From: Planobispora rosea
GTDB taxonomy: Bacteria > Actinomycetota > Actinomycetes > Streptosporangiales > Streptosporangiaceae
Direction: 5' to 3'
Assembly (NCBI RefSeq): GCF_014648175.1
Contig: NZ_BMQP01000016.1
Location: 1 to 64,000, forward strand
Length of the DNA: 64,000 nt
The translations under genes were made by a program, and so were the position numbers. Below, in pieces: positions 16,973 through 24,415 of this stretch (position 1 is the first letter of the stretch; each line of letters opens with the position of its first letter). Under the pieces are notes generated by a model. That model was not told the DNA's origin, did not search any database, and saw only the letters and a program-made list of their open reading frames with translations.

Positions 16973-17929
16973 TCAACCGGAGGCACGCAGGAAGAGCTCC
17001 CCCGTCGCGCGCAGACGGTCGCGGAACTCGGACGGCTGGACGACCTCGAACTCCGCACCCAGAGCCGCGAGGATGAAAATCGGCCAGTCAAAGTCCTCGG
17101 TGCCGATCCGGAGCCGGCACGTCCGGCCGCCGGCCGCCTCGACCGTCCCTCCCGTGACGGCCACGATCTTCTCCACCTCGGCGACGTCCGCCCGCACCTC
17201 CACCACGACCTCGCGTTGCGGCGTCTGTGCGGTGATCCGGGAACGGACGAACTCGGCCGCGTCGCCGCCGGGAATCTCTCGGGGCCGGAACCGCGCCCCG
17301 GTGACGGCCGGCTCGTCCAGCCGGTCGACCCGGAAGGCACGCCAGTCGTGCTGCTCGGTGTCCCAGGCGAGGACGTACCAGCGACGCCGGAGAGAGACGA
17401 GCCGGTGCGGGTCGACCAGCCGGGTGGTCGGCACGCCCGCCCGGTCGATGTAGGAGAACCGCAGGCGCTCGTTGTCCCGGCAGGCCTGCGCGATCACCGT
17501 CAGCACGGCCGCGCCGACCTTCGGCCCATTGCGGGCGGGCGGCCGGGAGGTGGCGGAGTGGAGCGCGTCGACCCGGCGGCGCAGCCGGGGCGGCATCACC
17601 TGAACGATCTTCGCCAGTGCCTGCACCGACGTCTCCTCGATGCCCTCCACGGCGCCGTCGGCCGCCGCCCGCAGGCCGATGGCGATGGCCACCGCCTCCT
17701 CGTCGTCGAGCAGCAGCGGGGGCATGGCCGTACCGGAGCGCAGTTGGTAACCGCCTGCGACACCGCGGCTGGCGGCGACCGGATAACCCAGCTCGCGCAA
17801 CCGGTCGATGTCACGGCGCAGCGTGCGCTCGCTCACCTCCAGCCGGGTGGCCAGTTCCGCGCCCGGCCAGTAGCGGTGTGTCTGCAGCAGGGACAACAAC
17901 CGCAGGATCCGCGCGCTCGTGTTCGCCAT
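16973..17929 (-). CDS. WYL-domain transcriptional regulator (YafY type)
   Basis: A 318-residue protein. The N-terminal winged helix (ILRLLSLLQTHRYWPGAELA, VSERTLRRDIDRLRELGYPV) is followed by the WYL domain with LRFSYIDRAG, VDPHRLVSLRRRWYVLAWD and a C-terminal WCX region. WYL domains sense nucleic acids or small ligands. It is transcribed away from the NmrA gene, with 90 bp between starts, the usual arrangement for a YafY-type regulator controlling a neighbouring reductase. Confidence 0.9.
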   Translation of the reverse strand: MANTSARILRLLSLLQTHRYWPGAELATRLEVSERTLRRDIDRLRELGYPVAASRGVAGGYQLRSGTAMPPLLLDDEEAVAIAIGLRAAADGAVEGIEETSVQALAKIVQVMPPRLRRRVDALHSATSRPPARNGPKVGAAVLTVIAQACRDNERLRFSYIDRAGVPTTRLVDPHRLVSLRRRWYVLAWDTEQHDWRAFRVDRLDEPAVTGARFRPREIPGGDAAEFVRSRITAQTPQREVVVEVRADVAEVEKIVAVTGGTVEAAGGRTCRLRIGTEDFDWPIFILAALGAEFEVVQPSEFRDRLRATGELFLRASG

Positions 17930-18019
17930 GGATCCAGACTCGATTCTCTTCAGGTCAGAAAGTGGCCGGAATCAAATCTAGCGTGGTCTTCCGCAGGCAC
18001 CGCGGAGAAGGGAAGGGAC

Positions 18020-18883
18020 ATGAAGATCCTGGTCACCGGGGCGACGGGGTTCGTCGGACGGAACGTGGTCGAGCAGCTTCTCCGCGCCGGGGCGGAGGTG
18101 CGCGCGCTGACCCGGGACCCGGCGAGGGCGGACCTGCCCGGGGCGGCGGAGGTCGTGCGGGGCGATCTGACCGATCCCGCGACGGTCGCCCCCGCGATGG
18201 AGGGTGTCACGGCGATGTACCTCTTCCCCGTCGAGGAGACCGCGCGCGAGGTCGTCGCGCTGGCCGGGCGGGCCGGGATCCGGCGCATCGTGGACCTGTC
18301 CGCCGCGTCCGTCACCGCCGGACTGCACACCAACCCGGTGGAGCAGGCCGTGGAGGAGTCGGGACTGCAGTGGACCCACGTACGGCCCTGCGGGTTCATG
18401 GCCAACATGCTGCAGCTCTGGGCGCCGTCCGTCCGCGCCGAGCGCGTCGTGCGCTACCCCTTCGCGGACGAGCCGATGAACCTCGTCCACGAGGCCGACA
18501 TCGCCGCCGTCGCCGTCGCCGCGCTGCTGGAGGACGGCCACCACGGCGCGGCGTACACGCTCACCGGGCCGGCGCTGGTCACGGTGCGCGAGCAGGTCCG
18601 GGCCATCGGCGAGGCCCTGGGTGAGGAGGTCCGCTACGAGGAGGTCACCCGCGAACGGGCCCGCGAGCTCATGAAGGCCCAGGGCGGCTTCGCCGCCGAG
18701 AGCGCCGACCTGATGCTGGGCTTCGTCGACTACGGCGGCCAGGCGGCCTCGGGCGCCGACGGCTACGCCGACCAGGACTGGTCGGCACTGATGCGGCCCT
18801 GGCCCGACGTGGAGAGGGTCACCGGCCGCCCCGCGCGCACCTACGCGGAGTGGGCCCGCGACCACGCCGACGACTTCCGCTGA
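18020..18883 (+). CDS. NmrA-family NAD(P)-binding protein
   Basis: A 287-residue short-chain-like protein with the N-terminal Rossmann motif MKILVTGATGFVGRNVVEQL, RALTRDPARA and HVRPCGFMANML. The atypical SDR catalytic tyrosine is not obvious, so it may be a quinone reductase or a redox sensor. GGAAGGGAC precedes the ATG. Divergent from the WYL regulator, which probably represses it. A strong terminator lies about 95 bp after the stop. Confidence 0.88.
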   Translation: MKILVTGATGFVGRNVVEQLLRAGAEVRALTRDPARADLPGAAEVVRGDLTDPATVAPAMEGVTAMYLFPVEETAREVVALAGRAGIRRIVDLSAASVTAGLHTNPVEQAVEESGLQWTHVRPCGFMANMLQLWAPSVRAERVVRYPFADEPMNLVHEADIAAVAVAALLEDGHHGAAYTLTGPALVTVREQVRAIGEALGEEVRYEEVTRERARELMKAQGGFAAESADLMLGFVDYGGQAASGADGYADQDWSALMRPWPDVERVTGRPARTYAEWARDHADDFR

Positions 18884-18979
18884 CGGCCGAGGACCTCTGC
18901 CGGCGCCCCGGCCGGTACACCTGCGAGGACGAGCCGGGCACCGACGCCGAGAGCGGCCGCGAGAACCCGGACACGGATG

Positions 18980-19015
18980 AAAGGCCCCGTACGGCATTCC
19001 GTGCGGGACCTTTTT
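18980..19015 (+). terminator. Strong rho-independent terminator after the NmrA gene
   Basis: A fourteen-pair stem with one mismatch (AAAGG-C-CCCGTACGG against CCGTGCGGG-A-CCTTT), loop CATT, and five T residues. It isolates the downstream tRNA array from the NmrA transcript. Confidence 0.9.
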
Positions 19016-19111
19016 CCGGGCGGCACAGGCGTCGCCCCGGCGGCACCGGTTGACGGAAAAAGGCACTCCGCGACAACGGCGGATCGGGGGAATGGTTTAT
19101 CGGAAAACCCC

Positions 19112-19140
19112 TTGGCATCCCGGCCGGGCTAATCTACTCT
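19112..19140 (+). promoter_or_regulatory. Vegetative-type promoter for the tRNA array
   Basis: TTGGCA at 19112-19117 and TACTCT at 19135-19140 are separated by 17 bp, an optimal HrdB-type spacing. It is the first promoter-like sequence after the terminator and reads toward the leader ORF and the tRNA genes. Confidence 0.6.
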
Positions 19141-19190
19141 TTCGAATACAGAGACCGGACAGATCGACGGACCAGCCGGAGGGACCAGCC

Positions 19191-19289
19191 ATGAACGCGT
19201 TCGCAGCCGCCGCGCTCCCGTGGTGCGGCTCCCGCACGCGGCGCGTCCCCGGCGTCGGCGACCTGGGGCCCCCTGGGGCGGCCATGTGA
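19191..19289 (+). CDS. Putative 32-codon leader peptide upstream of the tRNA array
   Basis: ATG at 19191 follows GGAGGGA at a suitable distance and lies about 45 nt after the predicted transcription start. The peptide (MNAFAAAALPWCGSRTRR, then a Gly/Pro-rich tail) has no known domain. A 23-nt hairpin begins 28 nt after its stop. The arrangement resembles ribosome-mediated attenuation, but the coding call rests on the ribosome site and position alone. Confidence 0.4.
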   Translation: MNAFAAAALPWCGSRTRRVPGVGDLGPPGAAM

Positions 19290-19316
19290 CCCATCCCTGC
19301 ATGGTCGCCGCCCCGG

Positions 19317-19339
19317 GAAGCCTCCCGACGGGCGGCTTC
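19317..19339 (+). promoter_or_regulatory. Attenuator-like hairpin behind the leader ORF
   Basis: GAAGCC (19317-19322) pairs with GGCTTC (19334-19339), and inside it CCC pairs with GGG around GAC. It is followed by a T/C-containing stretch, not a true T-run. It sits between the leader ORF and the first tRNA-like element. Confidence 0.45.
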
Positions 19340-19382
19340 GTCGTTCCGGGGAGAAATCCGTGCACGGGCGGAATCGACACGG

Positions 19383-19458
19383 GCGTGCGTCACGGGTGGC
19401 GACCGGCCTTTCAAGGACGCGAGCCGGATGCATGCGGGCTCGAATCCCGCCGCCCGCA
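19383..19458 (+). other. Aberrant tRNA-like element (good T-arm and acceptor, 15-nt anticodon loop)
   Basis: The 3' half is tRNA-like: T-stem GCGGG/CCCGC with loop CTCGAAT, then acceptor strand CGCCCGC and A73. Upstream GCGTGCG pairs with that strand at 6 of 7 positions. Between them CCGGC/GCCGG closes a 15-nt loop that begins CTTTCAA, and only 11-13 nt remain where a D-arm should be. Either a degenerate tRNA-Glu-like gene or a non-canonical tRNA-shaped RNA. Confidence 0.4.
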
Positions 19459-19503
19459 CGAATACCCATTCATGCCCGCGTGAAGGATAACCGGGCACAC
19501 GAG

Positions 19504-19537
19504 TTCGACAATTCCACAGTGGAAATAAATTGTTTTT
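19504..19537 (+). promoter_or_regulatory. AT-rich promoter or terminator-like element before tRNA-Ala of the array
   Basis: TTCGAC at 19504-19509 and TAAATT at 19526-19531 are 16 bp apart, and a start near 19538 would lie four bases before the tRNA. The same bases contain TTCCAC-A-GTGGAA, an outer ACAATT/AATTGT pairing and five T residues, so a terminator of the upstream segment is an alternative. It stands out as AT-rich in this GC-rich locus. Confidence 0.5.
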
Positions 19538-19541
19538 CCTC

Positions 19542-19612
19542 GGGCTGATGGTGAAACGGGATCACGCCTGCCTTGCAAGCAGGAGTTCAGGGTTCGATTC
19601 CCTGTCTGTCCA
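19542..19612 (+). tRNA. tRNA-Ala-like (anticodon TGC), array member 1
   Basis: A 71-nt cloverleaf: acceptor GGGCTGA/TCTGTCC (one T-T mismatch, G3-U70 alanine determinant present, A73), D-stem GTGA/TCAC, anticodon stem CCTGC/GCAGG with loop CTTGCAA, T-stem CAGGG/CCCTG with loop TTCGATT. The anticodon arm is nearly the same as in the tRNA-Ala at 11475, but the acceptor and D-arm differ. CCA is not encoded. Confidence 0.8.
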
Positions 19613-19652
19613 CGAGGCACCTCGCACGCGGCGACCGTGCCGCGTGACCTTC

Positions 19653-19726
19653 CCGGGTGTGGGGTAGTTCGGTGGCCCGTCTGCCTTGGGAGCAGAAGAT
19701 CGCAGGTTCGAATCCTGCCACTCGGA
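19653..19726 (+). tRNA. tRNA-Pro (anticodon TGG), array member 2
   Basis: A 74-nt cloverleaf: acceptor CCGGGTG/CACTCGG with the C1-G72 start typical of bacterial proline tRNA, A73, D-stem GGG/CCC, anticodon stem TCTGC/GCAGA with loop CTTGGGA, T-stem GCAGG/CCTGC with loop TTCGAAT. CCA is not encoded. Confidence 0.88.
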
Positions 19727-19739
19727 CCGAGGTGCCCAT

Positions 19740-19811
19740 GCCGCAGAAGCCGAACCGGTAAGGCAGCTGGCTTCCACCCAGCAGGACGGGGTTCGAGTCC
19801 CCGCTGCGGCT
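19740..19811 (+). tRNA. tRNA-Gly (anticodon TCC), array member 3
   Basis: A 72-nt cloverleaf with perfect stems: acceptor GCCGCAG/CTGCGGC, D-stem GCC/GGC, anticodon stem GCTGG/CCAGC with loop CTTCCAC, T-stem CGGGG/CCCCG with loop TTCGAGT. Discriminator U73 and C35-C36 are glycine determinants. CCA is not encoded. Confidence 0.9.
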
Positions 19812-19930
19812 CTGCCCTGAAAGGAGAGGGCACGGGACGGAGACTCGGCGGCGGGAGTGGCGACCCCCGCCCGGTCCACGCCCCACTCGCGTCCGTACGG
19901 CCCACGCCATCCGGACCGGACGCGTATTCC

Positions 19931-20002
19931 GTGGGTGAAGTGTCAGCGGAAGCACACGACCGTGCCAAGGTCGGAGGACGGGTTCGAGTCCCGTCGCCCA
20001 CT
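19931..20002 (+). tRNA. tRNA-Gly (anticodon GCC), array member 4
   Basis: A 72-nt cloverleaf: acceptor GTGGGTG/CGCCCAC (one G-U pair), D-stem GTG/CAC, anticodon stem CGACC/GGTCG with loop GTGCCAA, T-stem ACGGG/CCCGT with loop TTCGAGT, U73. The second acceptor pair is U-A, not the C-G usual for tRNA-Gly. The 119 bp before it hold no cloverleaf. Confidence 0.88.
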
Positions 20003-20003
20003 C

Positions 20004-20077
20004 GCCGCTCTGGCCCAACGGGGAGAGGCGCCGCGTTCAGGGCGCGGAGGATCCGGGTTCGAATCCCGGGAGCGGCA
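20004..20077 (+). tRNA. tRNA with CAG (Leu) anticodon but class-I short variable loop, array member 5
   Basis: A 74-nt cloverleaf with perfect stems: acceptor GCCGCTC/GAGCGGC, D-stem GCC/GGC, anticodon stem CCGCG/CGCGG with loop TTCAGGG, T-stem CCGGG/CCCGG with loop TTCGAAT, A73. The anticodon CAG reads the leucine codon CTG, yet the variable loop is only AGGAT. Bacterial tRNA-Leu normally has a long variable arm, so the charging amino acid is uncertain. It begins one base after the preceding tRNA, so the two must be processed from one transcript. Confidence 0.85.
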
Positions 20078-20153
20078 CGGCGGTACGGCGGTGCAACGGC
20101 ACGGCCGCACGGGAAACGACGGGAGGCGGCGGGAGGCGACGGAGAGCGCCCGG

Positions 20154-21074
20154 TCACCCGAGCAGGCCGCTGATCGCGGTCATCGTCGGGATGGAGACCA
20201 GGGTGCTGACGAGTACGGCGCGGCGGGCGAACCGCTCCGCCGTACCGTAGTGCACCGCGAAGACGTAGATGTTCTGCGCGGTGGGCAGGGCCGCCAGGAG
20301 CGTGGCCGCGAACAGGAGCTCGCCGTCGAGCCCGAGGGCGAAACGGCCGACGAGGTAGGCCACCGCCGGTTGCGCGAAGCACTTGAGGATGACGGCCAGG
20401 GTGACGTCATGGGCGTGGCCGTTCCCCTCGATCCGCCGGGCGCCGCTCAGGCTCAGGCCGTACGCGATCAGCGCCACCGGCACCGCGGCCGCCGCCACCA
20501 GCTCGATCGGGCGCATGAGCATGACCGGCAACCCGACGTCGGTGAGCGCGACCACGAGCCCGAGCACCGTGGCGACGGTGAGCGGGTTGCGCAGCGGGCG
20601 CCCGAGCACCGCCCACACGGACGACCCGCCCGAGGTGTCCCGGTCCAGGAGCAGGAACGCCACCGGGGCCATCACCAGGAGCTGGAACAGCAGGATCGGC
20701 GCGATGAGGGCGCCGTCGCCGAGCACGTAGATGCAGACGGGGATGCCGAGGTTGCCGGCGTTGACATAGGACGTGGAGAGCGCGCCGATGACCAGCTCCG
20801 ACCGTCCCCTGCGCCGGGTCAGCGCCGCCACGGCGAGGAACACCGCCTGGACGGACAGCACACCGGCGACGTTCGTCACGAACACCGGCGAGAAGATCGA
20901 TCCCAGGTCGGCGGCGGCGACCGTGGTGAACAGCAGGGCGGGTGTGGCGATCAGGAAGGTCAGCCGGGAGAGGACCAGCTCGTCCTGGGGGCGCAAGGCG
21001 CCGCCCACACCGGCCAGGTACCCGAGAACCGCGACCGCCACCAGTACGGCGAAGGCTCCGACGACCTCCGACAT
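20154..21074 (-). CDS. AEC-family permease (auxin efflux carrier type)
   Basis: A 306-residue integral membrane protein with about ten helices in two repeats of five. It carries the AEC hallmarks LSRLTFLIATPALLFTTVA in the N-terminal half, SYVNAGNLGIPV centrally and LPTAQNIYVFAVHYG near the end. The family exports or imports organic anions such as malate or malonate; the substrate is unknown here. ATG at 21074 has GGAG nine to ten bases upstream. It converges on the tRNA array with 76 bp between. Confidence 0.85.
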   Translation of the reverse strand: MSEVVGAFAVLVAVAVLGYLAGVGGALRPQDELVLSRLTFLIATPALLFTTVAAADLGSIFSPVFVTNVAGVLSVQAVFLAVAALTRRRGRSELVIGALSTSYVNAGNLGIPVCIYVLGDGALIAPILLFQLLVMAPVAFLLLDRDTSGGSSVWAVLGRPLRNPLTVATVLGLVVALTDVGLPVMLMRPIELVAAAAVPVALIAYGLSLSGARRIEGNGHAHDVTLAVILKCFAQPAVAYLVGRFALGLDGELLFAATLLAALPTAQNIYVFAVHYGTAERFARRAVLVSTLVSIPTMTAISGLLG

Positions 21075-21228
21075 CCCCGATGACTCCGCTCGCACCCGGC
21101 CGACGCAACTCCGACAGTCTGCCCCACCCGCCCGGACCGCCGAGCAGCGCCCCCGGACGCTCTCCCGAGCATCGGACGGCCTCCCGAGCGCCGGGGCCTC
21201 CCGGACACCCCCGCAGGTGGAGCGGCGA

Positions 21229-21633
21229 TCACCCCTGGGATCGGGGAACGGCGCGCCGTCCTTCGACGCAGAACCGGTTGCCCTCGGGATCGGCGAGCAC
21301 GACGTACGCCGGCTCTTCGGGCCGCGGGTCCTCCGGATAGTACGGCCAGTCGACGCGCTGCGCGCCCAGCGCCACCAGCCGATCGACCTCCTCGTCGAGG
21401 TCGCGGTCTTCCGCGCTGAGGTCGAAATGGATCCGAGGGAACTCCTGGGCGGGGCTCTCGCTCACGTCCATCGCTATCGCGACCCCGGGCGTCCCCGGCG
21501 GGGGTTCCAGGACGATCCACTCGTCACCGTCGAAACGCGGCGGGCGCCGTACGTATCCGAGCGCCTGACGCCAGAACTCCGCGGCCCGTACGTCGTCCGT
21601 GACGCCCAGCGAGATCTGCGCAATCGTCGTCAC
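21229..21633 (-). CDS. VOC-family (glyoxalase/bleomycin-resistance fold) protein
   Basis: A 134-residue protein of paired beta-alpha-beta-beta-beta modules: MTTIAQISLGVTDDVRAAEFW opens the first, and VVLADPEGNRFCVEG closes the second. A histidine in RIHFDLSAEDRD and a glutamate in the closing strand are candidate metal ligands. The reaction is not predictable; family members include glyoxalases, dioxygenases and antibiotic-binding proteins. Monocistronic. Confidence 0.88.
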   Translation of the reverse strand: MTTIAQISLGVTDDVRAAEFWRQALGYVRRPPRFDGDEWIVLEPPPGTPGVAIAMDVSESPAQEFPRIHFDLSAEDRDLDEEVDRLVALGAQRVDWPYYPEDPRPEEPAYVVLADPEGNRFCVEGRRAVPRSQG

Positions 21634-21737
21634 GCGTCGAGGCTACCAGGCACCCCAGCCGTGTGATCAAGGAATCCGCGCCGCCGGGAAGGACTCCGCG
21701 GGGAAGGACTCCGCCGGGACCCCGGGCAGGTCCCCGG

Positions 21738-23630
21738 TCATCCCTGGGAGTTCCCCGGCTGTCCCCGAGAGTCCGCCTCCCCGCCCGCGAGCGCCCGGAG
21801 CACCTCTTTCTCCAGTGCGGGAGCGAGCGAGCGCATGAACGTCGCCGTGATGTGGCCGTTGTCGGAGTACACCAGCGTGTTGCCGATCACCGCCGGGCAG
21901 CGGTCGCCCGGGCAGAACGTGGCGTTGAAATCGGCGACCGTCACGTTGTCGGGTATCGGCCCGGCCGTCGGCATGCGCTCGGCCAGGCTGCGGCTGCGGG
22001 GCGCGACGCACGCGGCGGCGCCCTTGGTCTCCACGCACTCGGGCGGATCGAAGCCCATCCGCGGCGTGTCGCGGATGGCCAGGATGTCGATGCCCATGGC
22101 GTCGAGCTGCCGCCACCGCTCCAGGTACCCGGCGGGCATGTTCTCGCCGCGTTCCCATTCGCTGGACTCGGTCGCGGTGGTGATCAGCAGATCCGGGTCG
22201 ATCCTGGGGAGTTCGGCGAGCACGCCCTCCTGCCACTGATCACACAGGGGCTGGGGTTTGCCCTTGTAGAGCTGCACGGTCGTGGACAGGGTGCAGGCAC
22301 CCTTGGTGATGTTGACGATCTGCCAGCCGTTGTCCTCGCCGAGCAGCTCAAGGGCGGGCAGCCAGTGGGCGGCGTGGGAGTTGCCGACCAGGGCGATGAC
22401 CTTGTCCGGGTTCTTCGACCCGTAGCGGCAGACGAGGACCTCCGCCTCCTTGAGGTGCTGCGCGCACCCGTCCTTGTACGACCTGGGCCGGTCCTCGGCC
22501 GCCACGGCCGGAGCGGGCGTGATCGTGTCGCCCTGCTGCCAGGGCAGGAGGGGCACCACCGCGGCTCCGACGAGCGCGGGCGCCAGCAGGAGCGGTCCCC
22601 AGTTGCCCGTCCGGTCCGTCAGCTCGGTCGTCGCCGCGGCCAGGACGAAGCTGGCGACCAGGATCAGCAGGATGCCCTTCCAGCTCGCCGCGGTCCGGTC
22701 CGTGGCCACGAGGTAGAAGACGAAGATCGGCCAGTGCCACAGGTAGAGCGCGTAGGAGATGCGGCCGACGTACAGCACCGGGCGGAGCGTCAGCAGCCGG
22801 TCCGCGCCGCCCGCCGTACCCGCCACGACGATCGCCGCCGCGGCCAGCGTCGGCCACAGCGCGACGTATCCGGGGAAGCTCGTCGAGACCTGCAGCACCA
22901 GCCCGCACGCGACCAGTGCCGCCAGGCCGAGCCAGCCGAGCACCACACGCACGGGTTTCGGCACCTTCAGGAACGGCAGGGCCACGGCGAGCAGCCCGCC
23001 CAGCGCCAGCTCCCACAACCTCGCGCCGGTGTCGAAGTAGGCCCAGGCCTGATCGGTTGCCGTCCGGAAGACGGAGTACGCCAGGGAGAGCACGAAGACC
23101 GCGGCCATCAGCCCCACGAAGACCCGGAGCTTCCGCCGGGCCATCAGCAGGAGCACCGGCCAGATCACATAGAACTGTCCCTGGATCGCCAGGGACCAGA
23201 AGTGCTGCACCGGGCTCACCGCGTTGCCCGCGGACAGGTAGTCCACCGCGGAGAAGGCCAGCTGCCAGTTCTCGTAGTACAGGGCGGAGGCGACGACCTC
23301 GGTGATCGTGAGGTCCCAGCGCGTCTTCGGCAGGATCAGCACCATGCCGATCAGCACGCCGAGCAGCGTCAGCCCGGCGGCCGGCAGGAGCCTGAGCACC
23401 AGACGCCTGGCGAAGGCCCAGAGCTTGACGTGCTCGTTGCGCAGGAGCGAACCGGTGATCAGGAAGCCGGTGAGCATCAGGAAGACGTCGACTCCGCCCG
23501 AGACCCGGCGCGGCCAGATGTGGTAGATCACCACGAGGAGTACGGCTACCGCACGTAACCCGTCGATTTCCAGTCTGCGCTCGGACCTTGCGGTCCGGGG
23601 GCGCTGGAGGGCGTGGCGGGCGACTGACAT
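21738..23630 (-). CDS. OafA/YrhL-type membrane acyltransferase with C-terminal SGNH domain
   Basis: A 630-residue protein. The N-terminal acyltransferase-3 domain (about residues 18-380) contains EIDGLRAVAVLLVVIYH and VQHFWSLAIQGQFYVIWP within ten or so membrane helices. After the last helix comes an extracytoplasmic SGNH domain with VIALVGNSHAAHWLPALE and a later DxxH-like region. Such fused enzymes O-acetylate surface polysaccharides, peptidoglycan or exported glycans; the membrane part presumably delivers acyl groups to the SGNH part. Monocistronic. Confidence 0.9.
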   Translation of the reverse strand: MSVARHALQRPRTARSERRLEIDGLRAVAVLLVVIYHIWPRRVSGGVDVFLMLTGFLITGSLLRNEHVKLWAFARRLVLRLLPAAGLTLLGVLIGMVLILPKTRWDLTITEVVASALYYENWQLAFSAVDYLSAGNAVSPVQHFWSLAIQGQFYVIWPVLLLMARRKLRVFVGLMAAVFVLSLAYSVFRTATDQAWAYFDTGARLWELALGGLLAVALPFLKVPKPVRVVLGWLGLAALVACGLVLQVSTSFPGYVALWPTLAAAAIVVAGTAGGADRLLTLRPVLYVGRISYALYLWHWPIFVFYLVATDRTAASWKGILLILVASFVLAAATTELTDRTGNWGPLLLAPALVGAAVVPLLPWQQGDTITPAPAVAAEDRPRSYKDGCAQHLKEAEVLVCRYGSKNPDKVIALVGNSHAAHWLPALELLGEDNGWQIVNITKGACTLSTTVQLYKGKPQPLCDQWQEGVLAELPRIDPDLLITTATESSEWERGENMPAGYLERWRQLDAMGIDILAIRDTPRMGFDPPECVETKGAAACVAPRSRSLAERMPTAGPIPDNVTVADFNATFCPGDRCPAVIGNTLVYSDNGHITATFMRSLAPALEKEVLRALAGGEADSRGQPGNSQG

Positions 23631-23728
23631 GACGCCACAGAATATGACTCTTTCAACTAACCGGACAAATTTCCGTCAGTTCGGAGACCATTTCGATAGA
23701 CGCCATTCACACGGTACCCGTCCGCCGT

Positions 23729-24145
23729 CTACGGCACGGGGCTGAGGGATTCGTTTCCGCGCCGATCTTCCGGTCCGGCCGACGCACGCAGGGCGTCGGC
23801 CGTACTGGGGTGGATCTCGAAGACCTTGCGCAGGCCGGTGATGGTCAGGACCCGCGTCATGAGGTCGCCGACGCCGGTGAGTATCAGGCGGGTTCCTCCG
23901 GCCTCGCTGCGCTTGAGGGCTCTGACCAGTTCGCTCAGCCCGACCGAGTCGCAGAAGGTCAGGTCCGCCAGGTCCACGATGAGGACGGCGACGTCGGGCA
24001 GTTCCCACACTCGGCCCAGTTGCTCCCGCAGGATCGGCGCCGAGCCGATGTCGAGCTCGCCCCCCGCCTGGAGGATGACCGCTTCGCTGTCACGGTGGAG
24101 AGCCGCGGTGACGGTGAAGCGGGTGCTCCCCGGCGCGAAGAGCAT
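23729..24145 (-). CDS. STAS-domain anti-sigma-factor antagonist (copy 1)
   Basis: A 138-residue protein with a STAS fold: AVILQAGGELDIGSAPILRE, VLIVDLADLTFCDSVGLSEL, then GVGDLMTRVLTITGLRKVF. The serine of DSVGL is the expected phosphorylation site switched by an anti-sigma kinase. It binds anti-sigma kinases and releases a sigma factor; the partner is not adjacent. ATG at 24145 is chosen, with an upstream in-frame start also possible. Divergent from a second STAS gene 270 bp away. Confidence 0.88.
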   Translation of the reverse strand: MLFAPGSTRFTVTAALHRDSEAVILQAGGELDIGSAPILREQLGRVWELPDVAVLIVDLADLTFCDSVGLSELVRALKRSEAGGTRLILTGVGDLMTRVLTITGLRKVFEIHPSTADALRASAGPEDRRGNESLSPVP

Positions 24146-24415
24146 GCCGAACCTCCAACGTCGTGGCCTGGGCGACAACTGCAGTTACCCTGGGCGCGTA
24201 GCTTCTAACACCAGGGTGACACACCGACGGGCCGGTACCGGGCACGAGGTCCCGGACCGGCGATCACTTCCGGCCCCGTACGGTGATCGGCCACCCCGGG
24301 GTGGCCGTGAGGTCCGGCCCCTGACTGCGCCGTAGCTGAGGCTCGATTTGTGGATAGTCGGGGCCTTTAATGTGGATATTCCTTACTCTGATGGAGAGAG
24401 GAATCCTGATCGGAG

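Noticed and set aside
19812..19930. A possible further tRNA between the two Gly tRNAs
   Set aside because: No T-arm consensus (GTTCRANNC) and no consistent cloverleaf could be drawn.
21663..23558. Long plus-strand frame opposite the acyltransferase gene
   Set aside because: Antisense shadow with low-complexity composition; the minus-strand gene has clear motifs.
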